NCBI RefSeq assembly: GCF_019931145.1
Contig: NZ_JAIOUV010000007.1
Span: 124,001 to 188,000, forward strand
DNA length: 64,000 nucleotides
Direction: 5' to 3'
Source: Marinicella meishanensis
GTDB lineage: Bacteria > Pseudomonadota > Gammaproteobacteria > Xanthomonadales > Marinicellaceae
Below are positions 56,076 through 63,340 of this stretch, in pieces; the first letter of the stretch is position 1; every line of letters starts with the position of its first letter. The position numbers and the translations under genes are program-made. The notes below the pieces were generated by a model that saw only the letters and a program-made list of their open reading frames with translations, was not told the DNA's origin and made no database searches.

Positions 56076-57071
56076 TTATCGCTTATTTTGTCCACTTTGA
56101 TTCAATTCATTCATCGCAGTTGCTGAGTTTTGTCGCAAATCTGACAGGTGCTCTCTGGCAGCTTGAATGGTGGCAGCGGCTTGTTGCCACTGTTGGGGGT
56201 CGATGCGGCTCTGTTGCCGCTTGGGGGCTTGTTGTTGCTGGTGCTTGGCCGTGGCGACAGCGGCGGCCACATCCAGCGCCGCCGTGGTGGTCATCACGGT
56301 TTGATCGATGTCGCGGATCAGGCTTTGGTTCTGCTGGATGATCAACTCCAAGGTCATCACGCCTTGCCGGGCGATCAGCAATTGCTGCTGCAATTCGATC
56401 AGCCGTTGTTGCACCGGCGGCAGCCATTCGTCCTGAATCAAAGCTCGCAGTGAGGCCATGGATTGACCGCTCAGGCTTTGTTTGAGTTGGGCTTCCAGAG
56501 CGGCCACAAAATCAAACACCCCAGACAAGGCCGCCAAACCTTGGTTGAGTGCCACCAAATCGTCCTGCAGGATGTGGTTGTCACGGCGCAGTTGCTTTTG
56601 CTCCGCTTGCAGTCGATCCATCAAGCCCGATAAGGCCTGTTGGTTTTCTGCAAACCGATCCAACCACATCTGAAAGGCTGTTTGGCGCCAGGAAAACAAC
56701 AACAAAAACCGTTCTTTCCAGTTCAGCCGCTGTTTGGGTGGTTGCATGTCCGCCACCTGCTGTTGCAATTGGCGCAACAAAGAAGACACCCGCCCCCCGG
56801 CCTCGGTGTCGGCCATCAACTGCTGCAAGGGCTGCACCAGGCGGTGGTTCAATTGCCAATAGGCTTGCTGCTCATGGCGGCCCAATTCAGCCAAGGCGTC
56901 GTGCACTTGGGTCACCAAGCGGTGATTATCAGGGTCCACAGACGCCACCCAAGACACCAACTCTTGTGATTTTTGCTGCAGATACGCATCGGCATTCGCT
57001 GCCATTAGGTCAGGTTCCAGTGCCGTCAGTTGCTTGAATGTCGCCAAGTCAGTTGTCATGCCAGTCGTCAT
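56076..57071 (-). CDS. TelA-like (toxic anion resistance) protein
   Basis: 331 residues from the ATG at 57071; a TTG at 57128 would add 19, but the promoter-like TATAAT lies inside that part. Almost wholly helical, Gln/Leu-rich, without membrane helices. The C-terminal part MTLELIIQQNQSLIRDIDQTVMTTTAALDVAAAVATA matches the TelA/KlaA family signature. Members occur with Ter and Psp-type stress genes. The biochemical role is unsettled. It is followed after 62 bases by the ExbD-like lipoprotein gene. Confidence 0.75.
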   Translation of the reverse strand: MTTGMTTDLATFKQLTALEPDLMAANADAYLQQKSQELVSWVASVDPDNHRLVTQVHDALAELGRHEQQAYWQLNHRLVQPLQQLMADTEAGGRVSSLLRQLQQQVADMQPPKQRLNWKERFLLLFSWRQTAFQMWLDRFAENQQALSGLMDRLQAEQKQLRRDNHILQDDLVALNQGLAALSGVFDFVAALEAQLKQSLSGQSMASLRALIQDEWLPPVQQRLIELQQQLLIARQGVMTLELIIQQNQSLIRDIDQTVMTTTAALDVAAAVATAKHQQQQAPKRQQSRIDPQQWQQAAATIQAAREHLSDLRQNSATAMNELNQSGQNKR

Positions 57072-57104
57072 GTCAGGGGTCAAGATCCATTTTCTGATGA
57101 CATC

Positions 57105-57110
57105 ATTATA
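57105..57110 (-). promoter_or_regulatory. -10 box of the TelA-like gene
   Basis: A perfect minus-strand TATAAT lies between the alpha/beta hydrolase stop and the proposed ATG, placing transcription start near 57098. No convincing -35 is seen. Confidence 0.35.
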
Positions 57111-57137
57111 CCCATGATCTCCAGCCAAATGCTGCTG

Positions 57138-57824
57138 TCATTGATCATCCTGAGCGACATGATGCAGAAAGTCTTCGATCAGGGCTGCAGCCTGATTGGG
57201 TTTGCTTTGCAAAATAAAATGAGGGCCAGCAATGGCTTGGATTTGGATGGCTGGAAAGTGCTGTTTGAATGCAATGGCTTTGGACTTGGGCACCAAACGG
57301 TCATGAGCCGGTTGTAAATAAATGGCTGGCTTATTCACCCGCGCAAGTTTTGGATCAAGTTTTTGCATGGCAACCATTCTGTTTTTCAAGGTCTGATCAT
57401 CAACCTGCTCGACCACAGTTTTGAATTGCTTCAGGAATGGGCCACTGGCCTCGCGTCCCAACATCAGCACCCTCAAGACCCCATTGGCTCCTGGCATACG
57501 CATCATGCCGCTGATCGGCAGCCAACGAGCCAAAGACAGTAGCAGGCGGGACGGGGCTGAGAGGAAAGTGGCCACGAAGATCACGGCTTGGACCTGCGGC
57601 AACGCAGACAGCTGCGCGGCAATGGGACCGGCAAAAGACTCACCCATCAACACACAGGGCTCAGTCGGCAATTCCGCATGGATTTTTTGCACCAAGGTGG
57701 CGTAATCCTGCGGACCAGTTGCCGGCAGAGGCAACACCAGGCAATCCTGGTCAGGCAACGCAGCCAGCAGCGGGCCAAACAGCTCGCCCGTGCCATCCAT
57801 ACCGGGAATCAACACCAGTTTCAT
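57138..57824 (-). CDS. Alpha/beta hydrolase
   Basis: 228 residues, soluble. It starts with VLIPGMDGTGELF (oxyanion loop). The nucleophile elbow is GESFAG. A late Asp (PAHDRLVP) and His (AGPHFIL) complete the triad. The architecture is similar to BioH and other small carboxylesterases. It is the last gene of the NrtR-headed operon, 27 bases after the divergent macro gene. An esterase acting on acylated ADP-ribose is conceivable from context but not shown by the sequence. Confidence 0.82.
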   Translation of the reverse strand: MKLVLIPGMDGTGELFGPLLAALPDQDCLVLPLPATGPQDYATLVQKIHAELPTEPCVLMGESFAGPIAAQLSALPQVQAVIFVATFLSAPSRLLLSLARWLPISGMMRMPGANGVLRVLMLGREASGPFLKQFKTVVEQVDDQTLKNRMVAMQKLDPKLARVNKPAIYLQPAHDRLVPKSKAIAFKQHFPAIQIQAIAGPHFILQSKPNQAAALIEDFLHHVAQDDQ

Positions 57825-57851
57825 ATCACAAAGGCCTCAAACATAGAATAC

Positions 57852-58325
57852 TCACACTTCATACCTAACCACTTTCACCAAAGAATCGAATGTCATTTGT
57901 TCCAATGTGTTGATGATGACTTTTTGTGAAAAGTCAGCACTCCTTTGACCAGAACCCGCCCCAATCAGTGGCAATGCGACACTGCAGTATCCATTTTCAT
58001 TGACCAAGTTCATGGCATTGATCACTGACTGGGCGATTGAGTTTTTTGTGGCCAACCAAAACAGATTGATGCCAGCCACATGGATGATCGATTTGAAATT
58101 CAGCCGCCCTGCTCCGGTTTCTCTGGCGGCTCCCAACGGGATAGGGCCCATTTTGGCCAATTCTTTGAATGGAGCGGTACCCGCTTGTTTTTTGATTGCA
58201 CCCGACACCCCCTGAGGGATTAACAACCACCAAGGAATGATGTTGCGGTTCCAACTGTTGACAATGACATCCACTGGTTGTGCCAATAAATCACCAGTCA
58301 CCAGTTCTATATTCACAGCCCTCAT
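57852..58325 (-). CDS. Divergent macro-domain protein
   Basis: 157 residues. The macro fold is recognisable from VTGDLLAQPVDVIVNSWNRN, GAARETGAGRLNFKSIIHVAG and SVALPLIGAGSG. The usual NAAN catalytic loop is replaced by NSWNRNIIPWWLL, and the glycine-rich GGGVDGAI loop by PQGVSGAIKKQAG. ADP-ribose or a derivative may still bind, but hydrolysis by the standard mechanism is doubtful. The start overlaps the stop of the ARH gene by four bases. A second, canonical macro gene lies in the same operon. Confidence 0.82.
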   Translation of the reverse strand: MRAVNIELVTGDLLAQPVDVIVNSWNRNIIPWWLLIPQGVSGAIKKQAGTAPFKELAKMGPIPLGAARETGAGRLNFKSIIHVAGINLFWLATKNSIAQSVINAMNLVNENGYCSVALPLIGAGSGQRSADFSQKVIINTLEQMTFDSLVKVVRYEV

Positions 58326-59248
58326 ATGACTGCGTGCCTGTTGATAAAAACTTGATCCGCCAACTCAATCATCAACTGTCCCGCTTCAATGGTGTTGACC
58401 GCATCAACTTGCATGGCCTGATAACCATGATACGCGCCCCAGATTGCTCCAGCCATGGCGGCGATGGTATCGGCATCACCGCCCATCTGACCAATGAAAG
58501 CAGTCATTTCGGTATAGGGCCGCGGCAAAAATTGCAGGGCCGTCGCCAATGCTGTGACGCACGATTGGGGGGCTGACATGCCATTACCATACTGCTGCAC
58601 CATGGATTTGGGGTTGTGGACCAGCTGTGCCTCAATTTGCTGTTGCAGCCGCAACAGCTTTTGCTGTAATGCATCCTGCTTGACCAGTTTGAGCATGATT
58701 TCTGCCATCACAACTGGACTTTGTTGTTGCATCGCCATCAGCGCCCCCATCGCCAATAACTGAGCACCCTCAATGCCCAGTGGATGGGCATGGGTGATCA
58801 TGGCTGCTTGCTCAGCGGCTGCCAACAACTCAGCCTCAGACTGAAAAAACAGGGCCAACACCGGCGCTCGCATGGCAGCCCCATTGCCATAAGAACCGTT
58901 TTTGAAGTGCCGATTGTTGGCTGTGCGCCAATCCACACCGCGCTTGATACTTTTCAGTAATTTGGCCGATCCAGGACCATAGCCCCTGGACCATCGGTAG
59001 CTGCGGGCGAACTGACCGGCCAAGTGGTCCTGATCGAGTTCACCGCAGTGATTGATGGAATGGATGATGTCCAGCGCCATCTGGGTGTCATCGGTGAACC
59101 GCAATTGTCCGCCCGTCTTGCCAATCAGTCGCCACAATGCCCGTTCCAAAATACCGCCTTCATAGCTGGCACACAAAGCATCCCCACAGGCCAGTCCCAA
59201 TAAACAGCCACGGAATTGGTCTTTGGAGAATGAATCTGGATTATCCAT
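58322..59248 (-). CDS. ADP-ribosylglycohydrolase family protein (ARH/DraG)
   Basis: 308 residues from the ATG at 59248 (AGAG five bases upstream); an ATG at 59272 would add eight. All-helical ARH fold with the two binuclear-metal motifs: FTDDTQMAL near residue 51 and GGDADTIAAMAGAIWGA near 255 (shorter-start numbering). GCLLGLACGDALC begins the domain. DraG-type enzymes remove ADP-ribose from arginine or other acceptors. It overlaps the canonical macro gene by eight bases. Confidence 0.93.
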   Translation of the reverse strand: MDNPDSFSKDQFRGCLLGLACGDALCASYEGGILERALWRLIGKTGGQLRFTDDTQMALDIIHSINHCGELDQDHLAGQFARSYRWSRGYGPGSAKLLKSIKRGVDWRTANNRHFKNGSYGNGAAMRAPVLALFFQSEAELLAAAEQAAMITHAHPLGIEGAQLLAMGALMAMQQQSPVVMAEIMLKLVKQDALQQKLLRLQQQIEAQLVHNPKSMVQQYGNGMSAPQSCVTALATALQFLPRPYTEMTAFIGQMGGDADTIAAMAGAIWGAYHGYQAMQVDAVNTIEAGQLMIELADQVFINRHAVI

Positions 59249-59756
59249 ATAACTCTTTGAAAACAGCGACAAATTGTTGATGCGTTTTGTCCTCGAAATT
59301 GATCAGCAACACCTGCAGGTCGCGGTCGTTTTGTTGCAACCAGGCTTGGGTGGTTTGGATGGCGATGTGGGCAGCCTGAGCAATTGGGTAGCGGTATGAA
59401 CCGCAACTGATGGCGGGAAAAGCAATGTGTCGGAGGCGGTGCTCATGCGCCAGTTGCAGTGACTGTTGGTAACAAGAAGTCAACATGGCGGCTTCGTGGT
59501 TGCCGCCGCCATACCAAACCGGACCCACCGTGTGGATGATGTATTTGGCCGGTAAATTAAAGCCTGGGGTGATTTTGGCTTGCCCCGTTTGGCAGCCACC
59601 CAGGGTGCGACACAAGGCCAGCAGTTCGGGTCCCGCGGCGCGATGAATCGCACCATCGACCCCACCACCGCCACACATGGCGTTGTTGGCGGCATTGACG
59701 ATGGCGTCTACTTTGAGTTGGGTGATGTCCCCTTGAATCAACTCGATGCCCATCAT
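59241..59756 (-). CDS. Canonical macro-domain ADP-ribose/O-acetyl-ADP-ribose hydrolase (YmdB-like)
   Basis: 171 residues, the size of E. coli YmdB (177). The ADP-ribose motifs are intact: QGDITQLKVDAIVNAANNAM, GGGGVDGAIHRAAGPEL, GFNLPAKYIIHTVGPVW and FPAISCGSYRYP. This MacroD-like type hydrolyses O-acetyl-ADP-ribose and mono-ADP-ribose esters on acidic residues. It starts seven bases after kptA ends. Confidence 0.94.
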   Translation of the reverse strand: MMGIELIQGDITQLKVDAIVNAANNAMCGGGGVDGAIHRAAGPELLALCRTLGGCQTGQAKITPGFNLPAKYIIHTVGPVWYGGGNHEAAMLTSCYQQSLQLAHEHRLRHIAFPAISCGSYRYPIAQAAHIAIQTTQAWLQQNDRDLQVLLINFEDKTHQQFVAVFKELYG

Positions 59757-59763
59757 TCAGCTC

Positions 59764-60309
59764 CTATGCACTGTGGCCAATGTACTCCGGCGGGATGTGA
59801 TCGGCCAACCAGATGTTTTCATTGCCGGCATAAAAGGCCACCCCAGCGGCATGGGCCCGCTGGGCATCCACCTGCAGAATCACATATTCGGTGTGCCAAC
59901 GCTTGGCCACGATTTCTGCGGTCTGACGATCGGTGGACAGGTGCACATTTTGTCGGTTCATGGCTTTCATGCCTTGGGCTTTGATTAACTCAGCTGTTGC
60001 TTTTGGTGTACCGTGATACAGCACATCAGGCGGTGTGACTGCGTTCCGTTCTATGCGGGCTTTGATCGAGTGTCCATAATAAGCCCGGATGCGGTTGTGC
60101 TTGATTTCAAACCGTTGCTTACCACTCTGGCGGGCAATCTGCTCAAAAGTTTCGATGTTGACATCGGTATAGACTGGGTGTTTTTCGACCATGTGCTTGA
60201 TCAGCACGGGCAAATCGACCCAACCTTCGGCATCCAAGGTGATGTCATAATCCTCCGGTTTATGTCGCAGGATGTATGACACCAGTTTACTTAATTTAAT
60301 CACATTCAT
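59764..60309 (-). CDS. kptA: RNA 2'-phosphotransferase KptA/Tpt1
   Basis: 181 residues, family length. KptA removes a 2'-phosphate from RNA using NAD+, through an ADP-ribosylated intermediate, releasing ADP-ribose 1'',2''-cyclic phosphate. The N-terminal LSKLVSYILRHKPE includes the catalytic Arg15-His16. GWVDLPVLI, RIRAYYGHS, VLYHGT (~97-101) and VHLSTD (122-127) follow in family order. Bacteria with KptA often lack the tRNA ligase that would make its substrate, and none is seen here. The start overlaps the preceding stop by four bases. Confidence 0.95.
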   Translation of the reverse strand: MNVIKLSKLVSYILRHKPEDYDITLDAEGWVDLPVLIKHMVEKHPVYTDVNIETFEQIARQSGKQRFEIKHNRIRAYYGHSIKARIERNAVTPPDVLYHGTPKATAELIKAQGMKAMNRQNVHLSTDRQTAEIVAKRWHTEYVILQVDAQRAHAAGVAFYAGNENIWLADHIPPEYIGHSA

Positions 60310-60695
60310 GATGATGTTCCTGATATCTTGTCATTGGCATCGGCGGCCCTGACTTCCTTGGCAATCACTTCAATGTGGCCGACGATGTTGTTGTTCAATT
60401 GTTCTAAATCAGCCGCAGGAATCCACCATTCGGTGTGTTGCTGGCCTCCAACCACTTCCACTTTGTATTGTTCCACGAATGAGCGCTGCACCGCAAAACG
60501 GGTCACATAACCCACACCAAGCTCTCGCACGTTCCAGGCATTCACCTCATGGGCATAGGCCTCATTGGTGACCGGATAAAAAATGTCTTGCCCAGGCAAG
60601 CGTGGCGGCCACTGGGTATAGCCACTGGCTTTGACCAAGTCCATTTCGGCCTGTCCACATGGTCGGTACATGGTGATGGTGTCTGTTTTATTCAT
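60306..60695 (-). CDS. Small protein of the group labelled ADP-ribosylation/crystallin J1
   Basis: 129 residues, soluble. The sequence MYRPCGQAEMDLVKASGYTQ, WPPRLPGQDIFYPV, GYVTRFAVQRSF and EWWIPAADLEQLNNNIVGHIEV fits a widespread small family that databases call ADP-ribosylation/crystallin J1. I recall that label and cannot verify it. No experimental function is known to me. Its place between DUF4291 and kptA, with four-base overlaps on both sides, supports a role in NAD+ or ADP-ribose metabolism. Confidence 0.65.
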   Translation of the reverse strand: MNKTDTITMYRPCGQAEMDLVKASGYTQWPPRLPGQDIFYPVTNEAYAHEVNAWNVRELGVGYVTRFAVQRSFVEQYKVEVVGGQQHTEWWIPAADLEQLNNNIVGHIEVIAKEVRAADANDKISGTSS

Positions 60696-61333
60696 ACTCG
60701 ATCCTGCCTGATGTTGTTGATGGCGGCTTCACAGTCAGGAACATATACCGTTTCTGCGGGCATCATCAGTTCATTCAACGGCCTTTTTTCCAATGTTTGC
60801 CTTTGTTCAGCCACAAACGGACTGATGTCTTTAATTTCAATGATGCCCTCACCCTTGAGTGGCTCCAGCTTGGTTCCCCGGATGCCCAGTTGGATGGCTT
60901 TTCGGGCCTGTTTGGCACCAAAGGGGTCATGGTCTGGATCCCATTGCAAGCGCACATCAGAATCGGCCACCGCTTGCTGCCAAGCCGCATGATCATTGAA
61001 TGCCGACTGCCCAAAAGAAGAGGCCACGGCATGAGTTAAAAAGTCATCAAATACGTGCTTTTTTAACTTGATGGCCAGAATGACTTCTTGACCGGGCTTG
61101 GTGCCCCAACCCGAACGGTACATCATCCACAGAAAGTTGTGTTTGATCCAAGTCATGCGTTGGTAACTGAATTCACCACCAAAGCACTGGTGGTCTACGG
61201 CATAGCGACCAATTGATTCGCGATAAGCCTGGTACACCACAATGGCTTCATCATCGTATTGAGCCATGATGTGTTTGCCTTCAGCTGGCCATTGTTTCAC
61301 CTGACTCAGGTATTTTTCTGTCCTTAAATTCAT
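60692..61333 (-). CDS. DUF4291 protein
   Basis: 213 residues, soluble. YDDEAIVVYQAYRESIGRYAV, FGGEFSYQRMTWIKHNFLWMMYRSGW and QEVILAIKLKKHVFDDFL are the family's conserved blocks. RLQWDPDHDPFGAKQARKAIQLG follows in the second half. The family is uncharacterised. Its repeated association with NAD+/ADP-ribose genes makes an ADP-ribosyltransferase-like fold or NAD+ use plausible, but I see no decisive motif. It lies 14 bases after nrtR and overlaps the next gene by four. Confidence 0.85.
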   Translation of the reverse strand: MNLRTEKYLSQVKQWPAEGKHIMAQYDDEAIVVYQAYRESIGRYAVDHQCFGGEFSYQRMTWIKHNFLWMMYRSGWGTKPGQEVILAIKLKKHVFDDFLTHAVASSFGQSAFNDHAAWQQAVADSDVRLQWDPDHDPFGAKQARKAIQLGIRGTKLEPLKGEGIIEIKDISPFVAEQRQTLEKRPLNELMMPAETVYVPDCEAAINNIRQDRV

Positions 61334-61347
61334 GTTCCTTGCCTGTT

Positions 61348-62061
61348 TTATAAACTCCGGGTAAAAAAATGCGGTTGTTTGGATTTGGCCGCATACAAAG
61401 CAGCCGGCCGGCCCCGCTCGGCGCTGACTTCATCCAATTCCTTGACCAAATCAGCCGACAACATGCGTCGCCGGAACGATTTCTTTTCCAATTTGTGGTC
61501 CAGCAAGATTTCAAAAGCCTGTTGCAACTGCGTCAAAGTGAATTTTTCAGGCAGCACATGAAAACCAATGTCCGTGTAGCTGACTTTGTTGGCCAGCCGT
61601 TCCCGCGCCAGTTTGATCAACTCTTTGTGGTCGAAAGCCATGGAACTGATGGCCACATCTTCCATCGACAACCACTGCACTGCATCGCCGACTTCATTGG
61701 CCCCAATCACATCCTCGTAAGGAATCAGGGCAAAATACAAAGTGGTCACCGACCAGCCCCGGGGATCCCGGCTTTTGTTGCCAATGGTCGCCACTTGTTC
61801 CAGGTAGGGGCTTTTGACCCCGGTTTTGTTCAACAGTTTACGCAGCGCGGTTTCTTCGATGGTCGAATCGGTGGCCAAGTCAATGAAGCCACCGGGCAGT
61901 GCCAGCTTGCCTTTCTCTGGAAACTGCGACCGCTTCACCATCAAGATCTTCAAATCATTTTCAATCAAGGTGAAGATGCACAAGTCCACTGTCACCAATG
62001 GCGCATCGAAGGCTTTGGGGTCGTAATGGATTAAAAATTCTTTTTCGGTTTGATAACTCAT
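61348..62061 (-). CDS. nrtR: NrtR-type Nudix-related transcriptional regulator of NAD metabolism
   Basis: 237 residues. The N-terminal Nudix-like domain has GGFIDLATDSTIEETALRKL, where the catalytic RExxEE part has become RKLLNKTG, so it should bind but not hydrolyse its ligand. The C-terminal winged helix (~155-225: FTLTQLQQAFEILLDHKLEKKSFRRRML) is the NrtR DNA-binding part. NrtR represses NAD synthesis genes and releases DNA on binding ADP-ribose or related compounds. It heads the minus-strand operon and is divergent from nadM, with a palindromic operator in the shared 85-base gap. Confidence 0.93.
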   Translation of the reverse strand: MSYQTEKEFLIHYDPKAFDAPLVTVDLCIFTLIENDLKILMVKRSQFPEKGKLALPGGFIDLATDSTIEETALRKLLNKTGVKSPYLEQVATIGNKSRDPRGWSVTTLYFALIPYEDVIGANEVGDAVQWLSMEDVAISSMAFDHKELIKLARERLANKVSYTDIGFHVLPEKFTLTQLQQAFEILLDHKLEKKSFRRRMLSADLVKELDEVSAERGRPAALYAAKSKQPHFFTRSL

Positions 62062-62064
62062 CGC

Positions 62065-62117
62065 TTGACTTTTATGTGGCTTTGCGCCACTATATCAGTT
62101 GTCAGACAGACTGACAA
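62065..62117 (+). promoter_or_regulatory. nadM/nrtR divergent promoter with two palindromes (probable NrtR operator)
   Basis: TTGACT (62065-62070) and CACTAT (62088-62093), 17 bases apart, form a promoter towards nadM. GTGGC-N5-GCCAC (62076-62090) lies between and over the -10. TTGTCAGACAGACTGACAA (62099-62117) follows just after the transcription start. The same arrangement recurs before nadV at 63237-63288. Confidence 0.7.
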
Positions 62118-62146
62118 GACAAAAATTCAATTTAAGGGGATTCCTT

Positions 62147-63217
62147 ATGCCAAAACAATTCGACTTCCTGGTCTTCATTGGCCGTTTTCAACCGTTCCAC
62201 TCGGGCCACCTCAAAGTGGTACAAAAAGCCCTGACCCAAGCCGACAAATTGATTGTGTTGATTGGCTCGGCCCACCAACCCAGGTCCTTGCGCAACCCCT
62301 GGCAATTCGATGAACGCGATGCCATGATGCGGGCCTGTCTGAGCACTGCAGAAAACCAGCAATTGATCACCGCACCGTTGATGGATGTGACCTACAACGA
62401 TGAACTGTGGGTGAAAAACGTGCAATCCACCATCCAAGGCTTGGTCACCGCCCACTTCACCACCCCACACAAACACCCGCGCATCGGCCTGATTGGACAC
62501 AGCAAAGACCACTCCTCTTATTATTTGAATCTGTTCCCACAATGGGGTTCGGTGGCAGTTGATGATTATTTGAACATCAATGCCACCCCAATCAGGAACG
62601 CCCTGTTGGCCGAAAAAGAAACGGTGCAGTCAACCATTCAGCAGTTACAGACACTAGACCACCTACCTCCAGCCGTGGCTGACTACCTGGTAGACTTCTC
62701 GCAAAATGGTCACCGCGACGTATTCCATCATTTGTGCGATGAATTCAGTTTCATTCAACGTTACAAGCAAGGCTGGGAAGTGGCCCCATACCAACCCACT
62801 TTTGTCACGGTGGATGCCGTGGTGGTGCAATCCGGGCACATTTTGCTGGTGGAGCGAAAAGCCAGCCCGGGCAAAGGACTGCTGGCCCTGCCCGGTGGTT
62901 TTGTCGACGGCCACGAAACCCTCAAAGACGCCTGCATCAGGGAACTCAAGGAAGAAACCAAGCTCAAGGTGCCGGTGCCCGTGCTGTATGGTTCCATCCG
63001 GCACAATGACGTGTTTGATGACCCTTATCGTTCGATGCGTGGACGCACCATCACCCATGCCTTTTATATTGAGCTCAAACCCAATCAAGCGCTGCCCAAG
63101 GTCAAAGGCGGTGATGACGCCAAACAAGCCTTTTGGCTGCCACTGTCAGAATTGGATCCTGCCCACTTGTTTGAGGACCATTACTTCATCATTCAAAAGA
63201 TGATTGGGCAGTATTGA
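62147..63217 (+). CDS. nadM: Bifunctional NMN adenylyltransferase/Nudix hydrolase (NadM-Nudix)
   Basis: 356 residues from the ATG at 62147, with AAGGGG nine bases upstream; the frame is open earlier but runs through the operator. The N-terminal nucleotidyltransferase (~1-180) has GRFQPFHSGH (12-21) and a late INATPIRNALL in place of the ISSTxxR motif. It joins NMN to ATP to give NAD+. The C-terminal Nudix domain has an intact box: GGFVDGHETLKDA followed by CIRELKEET. It should hydrolyse ADP-ribose. This fusion is known from Synechocystis and Francisella. Divergent from nrtR; nadV follows after a second operator. Confidence 0.94.
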   Translation: MPKQFDFLVFIGRFQPFHSGHLKVVQKALTQADKLIVLIGSAHQPRSLRNPWQFDERDAMMRACLSTAENQQLITAPLMDVTYNDELWVKNVQSTIQGLVTAHFTTPHKHPRIGLIGHSKDHSSYYLNLFPQWGSVAVDDYLNINATPIRNALLAEKETVQSTIQQLQTLDHLPPAVADYLVDFSQNGHRDVFHHLCDEFSFIQRYKQGWEVAPYQPTFVTVDAVVVQSGHILLVERKASPGKGLLALPGGFVDGHETLKDACIRELKEETKLKVPVPVLYGSIRHNDVFDDPYRSMRGRTITHAFYIELKPNQALPKVKGGDDAKQAFWLPLSELDPAHLFEDHYFIIQKMIGQY

Positions 63218-63236
63218 CATGGGGTTTGAATAGCTC

Positions 63237-63288
63237 TTGACTTTTTAGTGGCCATGTGCCACTATATGAGTGTGGCATGAAAGCCACA
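63237..63288 (+). promoter_or_regulatory. nadV promoter with two palindromes (probable NrtR operator)
   Basis: TTGACT (63237-63242) and CACTAT (63260-63265), again 17 bases apart. AGTGGC-N5-GCCACT (63247-63263) overlaps the -10, and TGTGGC-N6-GCCACA (63271-63288) lies after the start point. About 30 bases are nearly the same as at the nadM promoter. Confidence 0.7.
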
Positions 63289-63324
63289 GCGGCCCATAGA
63301 CAGACTTTGGCTGATCAACCAATA

Positions 63325-63339
63325 ACGGAGGATTTCCGT
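63325..63339 (+). promoter_or_regulatory. Shine-Dalgarno of nadV inside a small hairpin
   Basis: ACGGA-GGATT-TCCGT puts GGAGG partly in the stem and loop, one base before the ATG at 63341. It may lower or tune nadV translation; the stem is only five pairs. Confidence 0.35.
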
Positions 63340-63340
63340 C

